NCBI GenBank assembly: GCA_036557665.1
Contig: DATBHG010000017.1
Coordinates: 62,001 to 126,000 of the forward strand
DNA length: 64,000 nucleotides
Direction of reading: 5' to 3'
Origin: VAZQ01 sp036557665
GTDB lineage: Bacteria; Pseudomonadota; Alphaproteobacteria; Rhizobiales; Xanthobacteraceae
Shown: piece after piece, positions 43,435 to 52,253 of the stretch
Position numbering within the stretch: position 1 is the stretch's first letter
Layout of the letters: every line of letters starts with the position of its first letter
Notes under the pieces: generated by a model
What the model saw: only the letters and a program-made list of their open reading frames with translations
Told to the model about the DNA's origin: nothing
The model's database searches: none
Translations under genes and position numbers: made by a program

Positions 43435-43580
43435 CCGAGCAACAGTGCCTTCACGCGCTGCTGCTCCTCTCCGCGATGGAGGAGACGCTCAAGAAGCTAG
43501 AGCGCGATTTTGCCGAGCTTAAAAGGGCCGCTGAGCAATTCAGGGCCGACATTGGAGGACTGGACCATGCCACGAGCTAA
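43431..43580 (+). CDS. 49-aa coiled-coil protein
   Basis: A very small gene: GTG 43431 overlaps the upstream stop (GTGA) and TAA is at 43578-43580. The product is almost entirely helical with heptad-like Leu/Ala spacing (HALLLLSAMEETLKKLERDF, then ELKRAAEQFRADIG). The frame is supported by position and by the following gene starting 14 bases before its end with a clear GGAGGAC ribosome binding site. Unknown function. Confidence 0.6.
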   Translation: MTEQQCLHALLLLSAMEETLKKLERDFAELKRAAEQFRADIGGLDHATS

Positions 43581-44028
43581 AGCCAAACGTACCACCACAC
43601 GCAAGACCGAGACGGCATCTGTGAGCATACTCTATTGGCGCTTCGAAGAGCTGTACGCCGCCTATATCGCAATCCCAAAAATCAAGTTCGAAAAATGGGA
43701 TCGTGCCCTCCAAGAGTGCGAGATGTGTGCCGAAGCGGTGATATCGGCGCCCGCTGCTGACATTCACGAAATGCTGTTCAAGATTCGGCTCGCGATTTGG
43801 AGGGGTGTTGTGCTGGCTCTGCAGCGCTTAGACCCTCGCCGCTTCGATAGCCCGCATTTCGCCGATATCGATCATTGGCAATCGCCAATAGACCGCAATG
43901 GGTTCTACAAAGCGCTGGCTTCCCTTCGGGACGATTTGCAGCGCCTGAACAATCCGGCCAAGCTGATCGATCAAGCCAACCGGCTCGCGAGAGTATCCGA
44001 TAGGCAAGATTCCCGGGGGCAATCATGA
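43567..44028 (+). CDS. Hypothetical protein, 153 aa
   Basis: No family recognised. Starts MPRAKAKRTTTRKTE, a basic tail, followed by a mostly helical body (SILYWRFEELYAAYIAIPKIKFEKWDRAL) and a C-terminal helix (FYKALASLRDDLQRLNNPAKLIDQANRLA). ATG 43567 has GGAGGAC upstream. Its stop overlaps the next ATG (ATGA). The basic N-terminus suggests nucleic-acid contact, but that is only inference. Confidence 0.72.
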   Translation: MPRAKAKRTTTRKTETASVSILYWRFEELYAAYIAIPKIKFEKWDRALQECEMCAEAVISAPAADIHEMLFKIRLAIWRGVVLALQRLDPRRFDSPHFADIDHWQSPIDRNGFYKALASLRDDLQRLNNPAKLIDQANRLARVSDRQDSRGQS

Positions 44029-44306
44029 CCGCCCGCGCACAACGCAAATTTGATCCAATCGAGGCGGCCTTCGCAGTCGCTCAATTTTTGCCAGCCGACC
44101 CAGCCTTGTGGCTAGAACGGTGCGCCCTCGCGGGCATCAGCGTTTTCGTTGCCGATGGACGTTTGTGCGAGATGTACGAAAACGGACACGTGAGCGCCGA
44201 TCAATCACAAGTGGATTTCCTTACGAGTTGGCTCAACCTGACACCCGGCGGCAAGCAAGCAGTTATCAACCTGCTCCGCCTCCGCGCCGGTGAGTCCCGG
44301 GGATAA
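44025..44306 (+). CDS. Hypothetical protein, 93 aa
   Basis: No family recognised. Sequence is acidic to neutral with a central strand-like stretch (GISVFVADGRLCEMYENG) and a C-terminal helix (GKQAVINLLRLRAGE). It overlaps the upstream gene (ATGA) and ends 2 bases before the GTG of the tyrosine recombinase, so the whole set should be translated from one message. Confidence 0.68.
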   Translation: MTARAQRKFDPIEAAFAVAQFLPADPALWLERCALAGISVFVADGRLCEMYENGHVSADQSQVDFLTSWLNLTPGGKQAVINLLRLRAGESRG

Positions 44307-44308
44307 TT

Positions 44309-45268
44309 GTGGGCACGCTGCCTCAAATCATCGAAGCCGCACCGGTTGCTCTGCGGCCCGAGCTAGAGGACGCAGCCGCCTACGCGCGCGCTGAGAAGGC
44401 GGAAGCCACGCGCCGCGCCTACAATTCCGATTTCGCGGCGTTCCGGGCATGGTGCGAGGCCAAGGACCTGATCCCGCTTCCGGCGTGGCCCGAGACGGTT
44501 GCGGCGTTCCTGGCGGCTGAGGCCAAGCGCGGCGTGAAAGCCTCCACAATCGGCCGGCGCGTTGCCGCCATCCGATATGCCCACAAGCTGGCCGGACACG
44601 AGCCACCGACCAATTGCGAGGCTGTGAAAGCCACCGTGCGCGGGATCCGTCGCTCGATCGGGACCGCCAAGGTCCGCAAGGCGCCGGTAATGGCTGAGAT
44701 GGCGCGCGCCATGGCGTCGAGCACGCCTGAGACGCTGAAGGGGCTGAGGGACCGCGCCTTGCTGTTGCTCGGCTTCGCCGGCGCCTTCCGCCGGTCCGAG
44801 CTCGTGGCGCTCGACGTGGCCGACCTTGAGGAAACCGATGACGGCATTCGAGTCACCATTCGCCGCTCAAAGACCGACCAGGAGGGCCACGGCGAGACGA
44901 TTGCGGTTATCCGCGGGTCTGGTGCAACGTGCCCGGTGAAGGCGATCAAGGCATGGCGCAAGGCCGCCGGCATCGCTGAAGGCCCGTTGTTTCGTGCGGT
45001 TGCGAAGGGCGGACGTGTCAACGGAAAGCGGCTGTCGGATCGATGTGTGGCAGAGATCGTGAAAGCTGGCGTCGGGCGTCTCGGGCTGAACGCGGCCGAT
45101 TACAGTGGGCACTCACTGCGCAGCGGCTTCCTCACCAGCGCCGCACGCCGCGGCGCCTCCGTGTTCAAGATGCGCGACGTATCGCGGCATAAGTCTATGG
45201 ACGTGCTGCAGGGCTACGTCCGCGATGCCGAACTGTTCAAGGATCACGCCGGGGCAGGGTTGCTGTGA
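44309..45268 (+). CDS. Second tyrosine-type recombinase
   Basis: A 319-aa recombinase with an N-terminal core-binding domain (ATRRAYNSDFAAFRAWCEAKDLIPLPAWPETVAAFL) and catalytic residues Arg in GAFRRSELVALD, His-x-x-Arg in GHSLRSGFLTSAA, His in VSRHKSMDVLQ and Tyr in GYVRDAELF. It differs from the tRNA-adjacent integrase and resembles plasmid or integron-type site-specific recombinases that resolve or move small elements. Start GTG 44309. It ends the five-gene rightward operon. Confidence 0.92.
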   Translation: MGTLPQIIEAAPVALRPELEDAAAYARAEKAEATRRAYNSDFAAFRAWCEAKDLIPLPAWPETVAAFLAAEAKRGVKASTIGRRVAAIRYAHKLAGHEPPTNCEAVKATVRGIRRSIGTAKVRKAPVMAEMARAMASSTPETLKGLRDRALLLLGFAGAFRRSELVALDVADLEETDDGIRVTIRRSKTDQEGHGETIAVIRGSGATCPVKAIKAWRKAAGIAEGPLFRAVAKGGRVNGKRLSDRCVAEIVKAGVGRLGLNAADYSGHSLRSGFLTSAARRGASVFKMRDVSRHKSMDVLQGYVRDAELFKDHAGAGLL

Positions 45269-45489
45269 TTGGCACGCTCATTGATGCATCCGCACGTTTC
45301 CGGCGCAAAGCGATCCACGCCACGCCGATGTCCGGGAAGTGAGGTCAACCGGCCGTTGCTGTTGCGATGCGGTAATGCGTGCTTTTGACCACAGCGGTCA
45401 TTAGCGGGCTCGAAATCCTGCACCGCAACAGTCTCCTGATCTATCACCGTGTGCTATCCTTCTAGCCGCAAGGCTGGAGGTACTGCGCA

Positions 45490-46467
45490 ATGAAACGGCG
45501 CGACTTCATCACGCTGGTCGGCGGCGCGGCGTCGTGGCCGCTTGCGGCGCGCGCAGCAGCGGCCATGCCGGCGATCGGCTATCTCGCCAACGCGTCGCCT
45601 GCAGGGTTTGCGCAGTTCGTCGCCGCATTCCGCCGGGGTCTGAGCGAGATGGGTTACATCGAAAGTCAGAACGTCGCTATCGAATATCGCTGGGCCGAAG
45701 GGCAACATGACCAACTGCCAGGATTTGCTGCCGATCTCGTGAATCGTCAGGTAGCCGTCATTGTCGCGACAGGTGGCGTCGCTCCAGCGCTCGCAGCCAA
45801 GGCTGCGACTGCGACCGTACCGATCGTTTTCACCGGCGGCACCGACCCTGTGAAGATGGGTCTCGTCGAGAGCCTTGCACGGCCCGGTGGCAACGCGACG
45901 GGGGTGCTTAACATATCGACGGAGCTGACTGCGAAGCGACTGGACATCCTGCGCGAATTGATGCCCACGGCCGGATTGATCGCGGTGCTGCGCAACCCGG
46001 ACAGTCCTGATGCCGAGGGCCAATTGCAAGAAATTCAAGATGCAGCACGCGCCATCGGACAGTCGATCCATGTTGTGAACGCTAGCTCCGAGCGCGACTT
46101 CGAGCTGGCCTTCGCGGAGGTGGCGCAAAGGCGCGCGGTAGGGCTCTTCGTCAGCGCCGATCCATTGTTCACCTCCGGGCGCGCGAAGCTGGTGGGGTTG
46201 GCCGCACGACATGCAATTCCTGCAAGCTATTCGTTCCGTGCTCTAGCCGCGGCAGGCGGCCTCATGAGCTATGGCGCCGACCTTCTTGACGTGCATCGGC
46301 AGGCAGGTGTCTACGCTGGCCGCATTCTAAAAGGCTCCAGGACGGTTGATCTTCCGGTTCTGCAACCAACCAAGTTCGAGTTGATCATCAACCTGAAGAC
46401 CGCCAAGACGCTCGGCCTCCAAGTCCCCGACAAACTGATCGCGCTTGCCGACGAAGTTATCGAATAG
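45490..46467 (+). CDS. ABC transporter substrate-binding protein (ABC_sub_bind family)
   Basis: A 325-aa exported binding protein beginning MKRRDFITLVGGAASWPLAARAAA, a twin-arginine-like signal that is very common in Bradyrhizobium relatives. The mature part has IGYLANASPAGFAQFVAAFRRGL and VPIVFTGGTDPVKMGLVESLARPGGNATGV, hallmarks of the family. GGAGG precedes the ATG. No permease or ATPase is adjacent, so it is an orphan. In this element it looks like a passenger gene; ligand unknown. Confidence 0.9.
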   Translation: MKRRDFITLVGGAASWPLAARAAAAMPAIGYLANASPAGFAQFVAAFRRGLSEMGYIESQNVAIEYRWAEGQHDQLPGFAADLVNRQVAVIVATGGVAPALAAKAATATVPIVFTGGTDPVKMGLVESLARPGGNATGVLNISTELTAKRLDILRELMPTAGLIAVLRNPDSPDAEGQLQEIQDAARAIGQSIHVVNASSERDFELAFAEVAQRRAVGLFVSADPLFTSGRAKLVGLAARHAIPASYSFRALAAAGGLMSYGADLLDVHRQAGVYAGRILKGSRTVDLPVLQPTKFELIINLKTAKTLGLQVPDKLIALADEVIE

Positions 46468-46729
46468 CGATGCGGTTTGCTGCGATTGCTCAGGTCGGCT
46501 TGTGGCACTCAAGAGCCCAGCCGGCCTCGGCTTAGATGGTCCGCTTACCGGGGTGCTGCGGCTCTAGTCTCAGGCCTAGGGCTATCGTCGCGGCGATGGA
46601 GTGATCAGTCGAGACTCGAGCCGTTTCTCGATTCAGCCGCGGTGGGTGCGGGGCCGAGAAAGGGCGCGGATTGCTTCCGGGAAGACGGGTTATTGGAAGT
46701 GCCGTAGGCTTACGTCCGCGATGCCCCGC

Positions 46730-46957
46730 TCATTCTTCATAGGTTAGCGCGAGTGACAGCCATCGGATGGCGGGCGCGGCAAACAAAACGGCGGGTAGCA
46801 TCACCACCCACGAGATCAGCCAAGAAACAATCCAGTTCAGCAAAAAGCGTCCACTGCCCCAAAGGGGCCAGCTTGCGATACCTGCCGCGATAAGGCTGGT
46901 CAGCCCAGACTGGATAACACCGAAAATAAAGTGACTGTATCGTCTTGATATTCCCAT
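46730..46957 (-). CDS. DUF2798 small membrane protein
   Basis: Seventy-five residues with two hydrophobic segments (HFIFGVIQSGLTSLIAAGIASW and WIVSWLISWVVMLPAVLFAAP), the pattern of DUF2798 inner-membrane proteins of unknown role. The frame is open to 47011, but the family starts near the methionine at 46957. It sits directly downstream of the large terminase gene, where a portal gene would be expected in an intact prophage. Confidence 0.75.
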   Translation of the reverse strand: MGISRRYSHFIFGVIQSGLTSLIAAGIASWPLWGSGRFLLNWIVSWLISWVVMLPAVLFAAPAIRWLSLALTYEE

Positions 46958-47020
46958 TCTATAAAACGCTTCTTTGGGTTCGGCCGTTGATCCGCCCACC
47001 CGGGGTTTCATCTCGCCCGG

Positions 47021-48673
47021 CTAGCACGGGTATAGCGAGCGCCGTCGCCTCGGCCCCCGACGCGTCACCCTCGCAGTCTCGGCCTCGTGCTGCTCTTCGT
47101 CCGTATCCGCCAACCCCACATCGCGCAAGTATTTCAGCGCCTGCGAGGTGCTGTCGGTCAAATCTGAAAAACGACCTGCGGGAAACAGGGACATCTCGGT
47201 AATCACCAAGTCGGCCCACTCCCGGTCCGGCGCGTAGACCGTGCCCTGCGAGAAAATCGGCTGCACTGCCAAGGCTCGCGCGAGCTTGTCCCCTTTGACC
47301 TGACATTGCTGAATTGCCCACGGACGGGTCGCATAGCGATTGCGGAGCTCTTGTGCCGCTGAAATGCCCGACGCCTTGGCCTCGATCAGCAGCTTGTCCA
47401 CCTTGAAGCGAGTACAAGTGTCTGCCACCCATTCCATCAGCCCCCATGTCGGCCGGGTGCGATGCTTGTACGCCGGCAGTGTCTCGTTCGGTTCCTTCTC
47501 GATGCGTGGACCGCTGAATGGCAGATGCTTGCGCCAGGCGTGCACCAGCATGATCCGCCGCCGCTTCTCTGGTGTCTGGAACACGCCCCACACGGTCAGC
47601 GCACTGGGGTCATTTTGCTCTTTGGCCGTGAAGGCGCTGTCCAGCGATGCAATGATATGATCGAACAGCGGGAATTTTCCGTCTGCCCCTTCCCATAGCT
47701 GCCACCAGGACCGGTCGAAAATACCGCCCTTCGCCGGCATCGGGCTTTGCTGCAATCGCCCGCTGGCCATGTAAGGTCCCAGCTCGGCATTCATCACGCT
47801 GATCTCGCGGCGGCCGAACCGTTCGGGCCATATTAACTCGCCGTCTTCCTTGCGCGGGTCCTCCCAGCCGAGAACCGTCCTGCAATGCCGCCCGCTGTCG
47901 TACTCCATCGGGATACACAGATGTGCCCACTCTGATGACCACTCGCCCGACAGGATTACCCCGCTCACGTCCTCCTCATGTAAGCGCTGCATAATCACGA
48001 CGATGGCGGATCGTTTCGGGTCATTCAGGCGCGTGGTCGATATTTCGCGCCACCAATTCAAGGCCTGCTGTCTTTCGGCTTCAGATTCGGCCTGCCGGGT
48101 ATTGTGGGGGTCGTCAACAAGGATCATTTCGCCGCCTATGCCCAGCAGAGAGCCACGCGCAGATGTCGAGATGCGCGAGCCTCCCGCGGACGTATCAAAT
48201 TGCGTTTTTGTGTTCTGGTCCTGCGTGATCTTGAACCGCTTGCCCCAGCGCTTCTGATACCACGGGCTGAGCAATAAGCGGCGATGCTTGGTGCTGTTCT
48301 GCAGCGACAGGTCGTCATTGTAGCTGCCGCACAGGAAACGCACCTGTGGGCCGCTCAGGTAAGACTGCGTACTGCGTGCCCACGTCCATGCCGGAAAGCA
48401 CACCGATGTGACCAGCGTTTTCCCGCATCTTGGCGGGAAATTGACGAGCAGCTTCTTGATCTGGCCATCGGTGACCGCCTGCAAATGCTCGCAGAGCGCA
48501 TCGATTGCCCAGCAGGATTGATACTCAGTCGGATCGAGCGATGGCCAAGCGGCCTCAACGAAGCTGATCAGGCTGTCTTCAAGCTCGGCCCGTTCTTCAG
48601 CAAGCGGCAGCTTGGCCCGCGCAATGACCTGAAGGGCTAGGCGCTCCCGAAGTGAGATATGAGCAATGGTCAA
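47021..48673 (-). CDS. Phage terminase large subunit
   Basis: A 550-aa DNA-packaging motor. ATPase: Walker A FPPRCGKTL at residues 79-87, Walker B MILVDDPHN near 183-191. Nuclease (RNase H fold): Asp345 in SLDSAFTA, Glu in LLIEAKASG and Asp in FSDLTDSTSQAL. The length is complete and no motif is missing. ATG overlaps the stop of the small subunit (ATGA). It should cut concatemeric DNA and pump it into a procapsid, yet no portal gene follows; a DUF2798 gene does. Confidence 0.95.
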   Translation of the reverse strand: MTIAHISLRERLALQVIARAKLPLAEERAELEDSLISFVEAAWPSLDPTEYQSCWAIDALCEHLQAVTDGQIKKLLVNFPPRCGKTLVTSVCFPAWTWARSTQSYLSGPQVRFLCGSYNDDLSLQNSTKHRRLLLSPWYQKRWGKRFKITQDQNTKTQFDTSAGGSRISTSARGSLLGIGGEMILVDDPHNTRQAESEAERQQALNWWREISTTRLNDPKRSAIVVIMQRLHEEDVSGVILSGEWSSEWAHLCIPMEYDSGRHCRTVLGWEDPRKEDGELIWPERFGRREISVMNAELGPYMASGRLQQSPMPAKGGIFDRSWWQLWEGADGKFPLFDHIIASLDSAFTAKEQNDPSALTVWGVFQTPEKRRRIMLVHAWRKHLPFSGPRIEKEPNETLPAYKHRTRPTWGLMEWVADTCTRFKVDKLLIEAKASGISAAQELRNRYATRPWAIQQCQVKGDKLARALAVQPIFSQGTVYAPDREWADLVITEMSLFPAGRFSDLTDSTSQALKYLRDVGLADTDEEQHEAETARVTRRGPRRRRSLYPC

Positions 48674-49128
48674 TGTGTCCGGGAGCGGCTCGAGCCGTCC
48701 CCGCCCTTACGGTAGCTCTCAATGTCCAGTTCGCCATTGGCAAGTAGCTCTAGCTCGGCGACGCTCAGTCTATCCAGCCAGTCAAACTCACCCGGCTGGC
48801 CGCGTTCGGAGCGCTCAATGCGCTTGCCGCTCAGAACACCTATTTCCTTGATGGCGGCGATTGCGGCTGAATGCTGTCCGGCTTCCATTGCAGCAGCGAG
48901 CACGGCTTCGGCCTTGGCAATCAAACCATCAACCGTCACGGCAGCGCGCTCAGCGGCGGTTCCTGCAATTTCCTGCACCCTCGCGCGTATTTCGGGCTTT
49001 CTTGCCCATCTGGATGCATGACCGTCATCACGCTTGTAGCCGGCCAGCTCGTGGGCATCTACAGCCGTCTTACCGCTCGCCAACAGCCGGGCGAAACGTT
49101 CGTGACGCGGGTTTTTCAGAACGGGCAT
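48670..49128 (-). CDS. Phage terminase small subunit
   Basis: A 152-aa protein with an N-terminal helix-turn-helix region typical of terminase small subunits (NPRHERFARLLASGKTAVDAHELAGY, then SRWARKPEIRARVQEI), a central helical oligomerisation region and an acidic C-terminus. It recognises the packaging site. It is immediately upstream of and coupled to TerL. Confidence 0.88.
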   Translation of the reverse strand: MPVLKNPRHERFARLLASGKTAVDAHELAGYKRDDGHASRWARKPEIRARVQEIAGTAAERAAVTVDGLIAKAEAVLAAAMEAGQHSAAIAAIKEIGVLSGKRIERSERGQPGEFDWLDRLSVAELELLANGELDIESYRKGGDGSSRSRTH

Positions 49129-49229
49129 TTTGGTCTGCCGGACTTGAGGCCGTTAATGTGCCCGCTAGACGCGGCCTCGCGTCGGTTTGAGAGGCGCTCG
49201 CGCGCGGAAACGGCGAGGGGGGCTGCCAT

Positions 49230-49886
49230 CTACCCGCCTCCGTTTTTTTGCATGGGGTGAGCCTGTGCGACGCCCGGACGCGGCATTGGCGCGCCTTCGT
49301 TAGTGCCGCTCAGGGACGGCCGATTGTGCTGCGCCAATCTTTCGAGAAGATGCATCACGCAGCTCAAATCCTCATCAGGGGCCTTCGCATCTGGCGCATT
49401 CTCGGGATTGTCTGTCGGCGCGGGAGGCAGCGTCGTCGCTGTGCAATTTTGGCTTTGTGGAAGCGAGTTTGCTTGTGCCGCGGCATCATCCCGCTTATGC
49501 GATCCCATCTGGCTGCGCGCCCAAGCGGCAAATTTTCTAAGCTCGCGAACACTTTTTGAGCGTAGGTGCCCGTGATCCACGCAGAAGCAGAGTTCGGATA
49601 GGCTAGGCCGGGCTGAGAACCACGGCTCAACAAGCCCGATCAGCAGGAACCCGTTCAAGCGTCCGCGGGCGCCTGGCGCCACCACCAGCATCAGCTCGCG
49701 GTTCGCAATTCCCGCTTCGAACGTCCGCTCACATTTCGGAATATCGACGTCCGGGAGGTGCCCCGTCTGCGCCTGCTGCGAGCAAAGAAGGCGCATCAAT
49801 TCCGGCAGGTCGGCGGTTTCTGCGTTCCGCAGCGTCCTGCGATCTTTGGGTTTACAATTCGAGGCGTCTTGAATATCTGACATCAT
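49230..49886 (-). CDS. Phage-type GNAT-like protein with low-complexity tail
   Basis: A 218-aa protein. Residues 15-125 fit a GNAT acetyltransferase outline (LRNAETADLPELMRLL, ELMLVVAPGARGRLNGFLLIG, SELCFCVDHGHLRSKSVRELRKFAAWARSQ), although the acetyl-CoA loop is not canonical. The last 90 residues are Pro/Ala/Asn-rich and disordered-looking. GNAT genes just before terminase genes are frequent in proteobacterial phages. Whether it is active cannot be judged. Confidence 0.6.
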   Translation of the reverse strand: MMSDIQDASNCKPKDRRTLRNAETADLPELMRLLCSQQAQTGHLPDVDIPKCERTFEAGIANRELMLVVAPGARGRLNGFLLIGLVEPWFSARPSLSELCFCVDHGHLRSKSVRELRKFAAWARSQMGSHKRDDAAAQANSLPQSQNCTATTLPPAPTDNPENAPDAKAPDEDLSCVMHLLERLAQHNRPSLSGTNEGAPMPRPGVAQAHPMQKNGGG

Positions 49887-49959
49887 CCAAGTTCTTCTGC
49901 CCGGCGAGATGGCCCGTGCTGTCCGCCGGGCTTTTTTTGTGCGCCGGGCACGAACGTTC

Positions 49960-50118
49960 CTATGTTGCTAGGGCCAGCGGATTATTTCCTGGTATTTCCA
50001 TTCGCGGGTCGGTTTCGTGCCTGATCTTTATCAAGTCGAACTCGTAGGTCCTGACAAACTCGCGGCGCTCTTCGTGTGTAGCGCGACGCCATGCCTCGAT
50101 TATTGGATTGAGTTTCAT
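49960..50118 (-). CDS. Small phage-type protein, 52 aa
   Basis: Starts MKLNPIIEAWRRATHEERREFVRTYEFDLIKI. Short helical proteins of this pattern are common in alphaproteobacterial phages. The frame is open to 50250 but the upstream part overlaps the next gene and lacks a good start. Function unknown. Confidence 0.55.
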   Translation of the reverse strand: MKLNPIIEAWRRATHEERREFVRTYEFDLIKIRHETDPRMEIPGNNPLALAT

Positions 50119-50134
50119 GGGGGGCTCGCTAGCA

Positions 50135-50740
50135 TCAGCGGGCTGAGCGCAGCTTGCGAATGACGCGACCGCCTCGCTTTCCGCCTTCTTCCAGTTGAGA
50201 GGCTGGAATAATTTCGCCGCCGGGGCCATGAGCCCAGTCTGTACTGTCATCGGTGACGTAAGCGTCTACGACCTTGTCTCTCAGATTCTGCAGGCCCTTG
50301 GCTGCTTCTACCACAGCCTCCGGATCAACGGGCGCCGACTGGGGTTGAGCGGGGATTGCCGGTAGTGTCGGGAAAACGGCGGCGTGCTGGGTGATAGGTA
50401 TCGAGGGAATGAAACTCGACGCGCCGCCCCCTATGGAGCTCGGAACACCCAGAATACCGCCACCTGCGTCGTACCCCACACGGCCACCCTCCTTACGCTT
50501 GATGTTTGCTGAAGAGCTTTTGCCCCGACGAGATGCCCGATCAAGCCGCCGTCTCGATGCGTTTCCCTCCAGCCTCTGCACAATGCGCACCCTTTTTGGC
50601 GACTTGCGAGTCGCTGATCCTGCTGCGTCTTTTGGAGTGCGAACGCTGCGACGGACAGCCTCAACTGAGGCCCTCCGCCGAGCTCGATCACCTGGTCGAA
50701 CGATTTCCTCTTTGAGGGAATGAAAGTCTCGATACGGCAT
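50135..50740 (-). CDS. Hypothetical phage-type protein, 201 aa
   Basis: Begins MPYRDFHSLKEEIVRPGDRARRR. The N-terminal half is strongly basic (many Arg/Lys, Ser) and the middle is Gly/Pro-rich (GYDAGGGILGVPSSIGGG). AAGGGGG precedes ATG 50740 at proper spacing, so the upstream TTG is not used. Composition suggests a DNA-contacting or internal structural protein, but no family is recognised. It is in a run of minus-strand phage genes with short gaps. Confidence 0.65.
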   Translation of the reverse strand: MPYRDFHSLKEEIVRPGDRARRRASVEAVRRSVRTPKDAAGSATRKSPKRVRIVQRLEGNASRRRLDRASRRGKSSSANIKRKEGGRVGYDAGGGILGVPSSIGGGASSFIPSIPITQHAAVFPTLPAIPAQPQSAPVDPEAVVEAAKGLQNLRDKVVDAYVTDDSTDWAHGPGGEIIPASQLEEGGKRGGRVIRKLRSAR

Positions 50741-50754
50741 CGGGTTTACCCCCT

Positions 50755-51195
50755 TCAAATATCTTCGTAGCGATCAGACGAGAAATAGCCGCGCATCACG
50801 TCGTCGGGATGAATGGCGTTCCGGTCATAGCCGATATTTGATCGGGGCTTCTTTACGATACCCTCATCCGGCGCCAACGGGCCAACAATCGCGGGCACAT
50901 TGCCCCCCACGGCGCGCTTGGTATCTGCGCGCTTCACTGCGTCAGCACGATATTTGCGCCGCTTGGCGCGATCAAACCGTTGCCGCACCGCCTTGCCGGT
51001 CACGCCGCCGAGGGCTTTCCCGCCGTGCGCGCGCTTCGGGCGCTTCGTGTGAACTTGCGCGCCATAGCGTCCACCCGTGCCGTGCCCGACCGCAGTCGCC
51101 ACATCGTCAGTATTGACCATGTGCTCGCGGCTTGGTGGCTGTACAAATGTCGCGTCCTTTGCCGCGCGGAAATCCCGAGGAACCGTGTCTTTCAT
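50755..51195 (-). CDS. Hypothetical phage-type protein, 146 aa
   Basis: A very basic protein (KRPKRAHGGKALGGVTGKAVRQRFDRAKRRKYRADAVKRADTK) ending in an acidic segment (GYFSSDRYEDI). ATG 51195 overlaps the stop of the upstream gene (ATGA) and is preferred to in-frame codons at 51210 and 51291. Charge pattern is like DNA-binding or virion-internal proteins. No family recognised. Confidence 0.65.
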   Translation of the reverse strand: MKDTVPRDFRAAKDATFVQPPSREHMVNTDDVATAVGHGTGGRYGAQVHTKRPKRAHGGKALGGVTGKAVRQRFDRAKRRKYRADAVKRADTKRAVGGNVPAIVGPLAPDEGIVKKPRSNIGYDRNAIHPDDVMRGYFSSDRYEDI

Positions 51196-52007
51196 TCGGA
51201 ACGCTGCCATTCTGGTCCTTGCTGCAGTTGTCGGCGCCGTAAATACTCGCGCACTCCCAAGGGCTGCCCCCGCTTTGGTCCCGTCTCCCACGTCAGCACC
51301 TCGGTTGCGAGCTCGAACTCGCGCTTTGAGAGCTTGACCGCACCGGGCGGCAGCGGGTCTCCGGGCTTCACTTTCAGCACGGCCGCGCCATCCTCGAGCA
51401 TGGTCGAGTTCTGGGGGTGTGATCGCGCGGATGCGCCCTCGCGCAGGCCGATGAACCGTTCGACGTGCTCGAAATACTCGGGCGTGTCCGGCGTCAGCCC
51501 TTCGCCCATCGCGTCATAATGTCCGGCAGTCAGCCTCTGATTTTTGGACTGGTCAAGGATCCAATCAGGATGCTGCCTGATCCACGCGGCACTTTTAGGA
51601 GAGCGGGTCTGGGCGACGGCTTCAACTGGATCTGTAACCGCTCTTGAGGAACTACGGCGTTGGGCATCGATGCTCGCCGCTGCCTCCTCGAAGCGGAGCA
51701 CTTTCGTTTCCGCCCTCGCGATCTTGCGCTGTGCGTCGGCAAGCTTGGCCGAATCCCCAGCCTCGAACGCGGCCTGATAATCGCGCTCGGATGCGTCGGC
51801 TTCTGCCTTGGCGGCATTGATCGCGTTGTCCGTCGCGACTTGCTCCGCGTTCTCGGCACGGCGCCGCCAGTACTCGGCAGCGTGCGCCCCGTCAATAACC
51901 GCGCGTTCCACCGCAGCGCTGGACACTCTGGCATCCGGGGCTTTGTCTTTGCTTGAGCGAGCAATCGGATCGCCTTCATCAATCGAGATCTGAATATCGC
52001 CGCTCAT
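51192..52007 (-). CDS. Coiled-coil phage-type protein, 271 aa
   Basis: Residues about 30-115 form a long predicted coiled coil rich in Ala and Glu (EYWRRRAENAEQVATDNAINAAKAEADASERDYQ), resembling phage scaffolding proteins, but the C-terminal half (KSAAWIRQHPDWILDQSKNQRLTAGHYDAM) is seen in uncharacterised alphaproteobacterial phage proteins. It is coupled to the downstream gene by ATGA. If it is a scaffold, its capsid partner is missing from the element. Confidence 0.65.
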   Translation of the reverse strand: MSGDIQISIDEGDPIARSSKDKAPDARVSSAAVERAVIDGAHAAEYWRRRAENAEQVATDNAINAAKAEADASERDYQAAFEAGDSAKLADAQRKIARAETKVLRFEEAAASIDAQRRSSSRAVTDPVEAVAQTRSPKSAAWIRQHPDWILDQSKNQRLTAGHYDAMGEGLTPDTPEYFEHVERFIGLREGASARSHPQNSTMLEDGAAVLKVKPGDPLPPGAVKLSKREFELATEVLTWETGPKRGQPLGVREYLRRRQLQQGPEWQRSE

Positions 52008-52019
52008 GCGCTGTCCCCG

Positions 52020-52253
52020 TTAAAAATTTGAGCCCACAAAGCTGGTATCGCGCGACTCCCCGCAAGGCGTATTGCTACGCCTCTCCTGTTCGAGTCGTTC
52101 AAGAACGCGGCCGGCATCAAGCAAATCACGCCGGGCGATTGCCGTCTCATCCGGCAAGCCGCGCGATATTGCGATTTGAAGATCGCGTTGTTTAACGCCG
52201 ATAAACGAGCGTTGCGCTGCGATTGCATCGTCAAGCATGCGGAGCATGTCCAT
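52020..52253 (-). CDS. Small helical protein, 77 aa
   Basis: MDMLRMLDDAIAAQRSFIGVKQRDLQIAISRG followed by LLDAGRVLERLEQERRS: two helices likely forming a hairpin. Its ATG overlaps the stop of the upstream RHH gene by one base (TGATG), so the pair is coupled. The longer frame to 52355 lies inside the RHH gene. Function unknown. Confidence 0.6.
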   Translation of the reverse strand: MDMLRMLDDAIAAQRSFIGVKQRDLQIAISRGLPDETAIARRDLLDAGRVLERLEQERRSNTPCGESRDTSFVGSNF

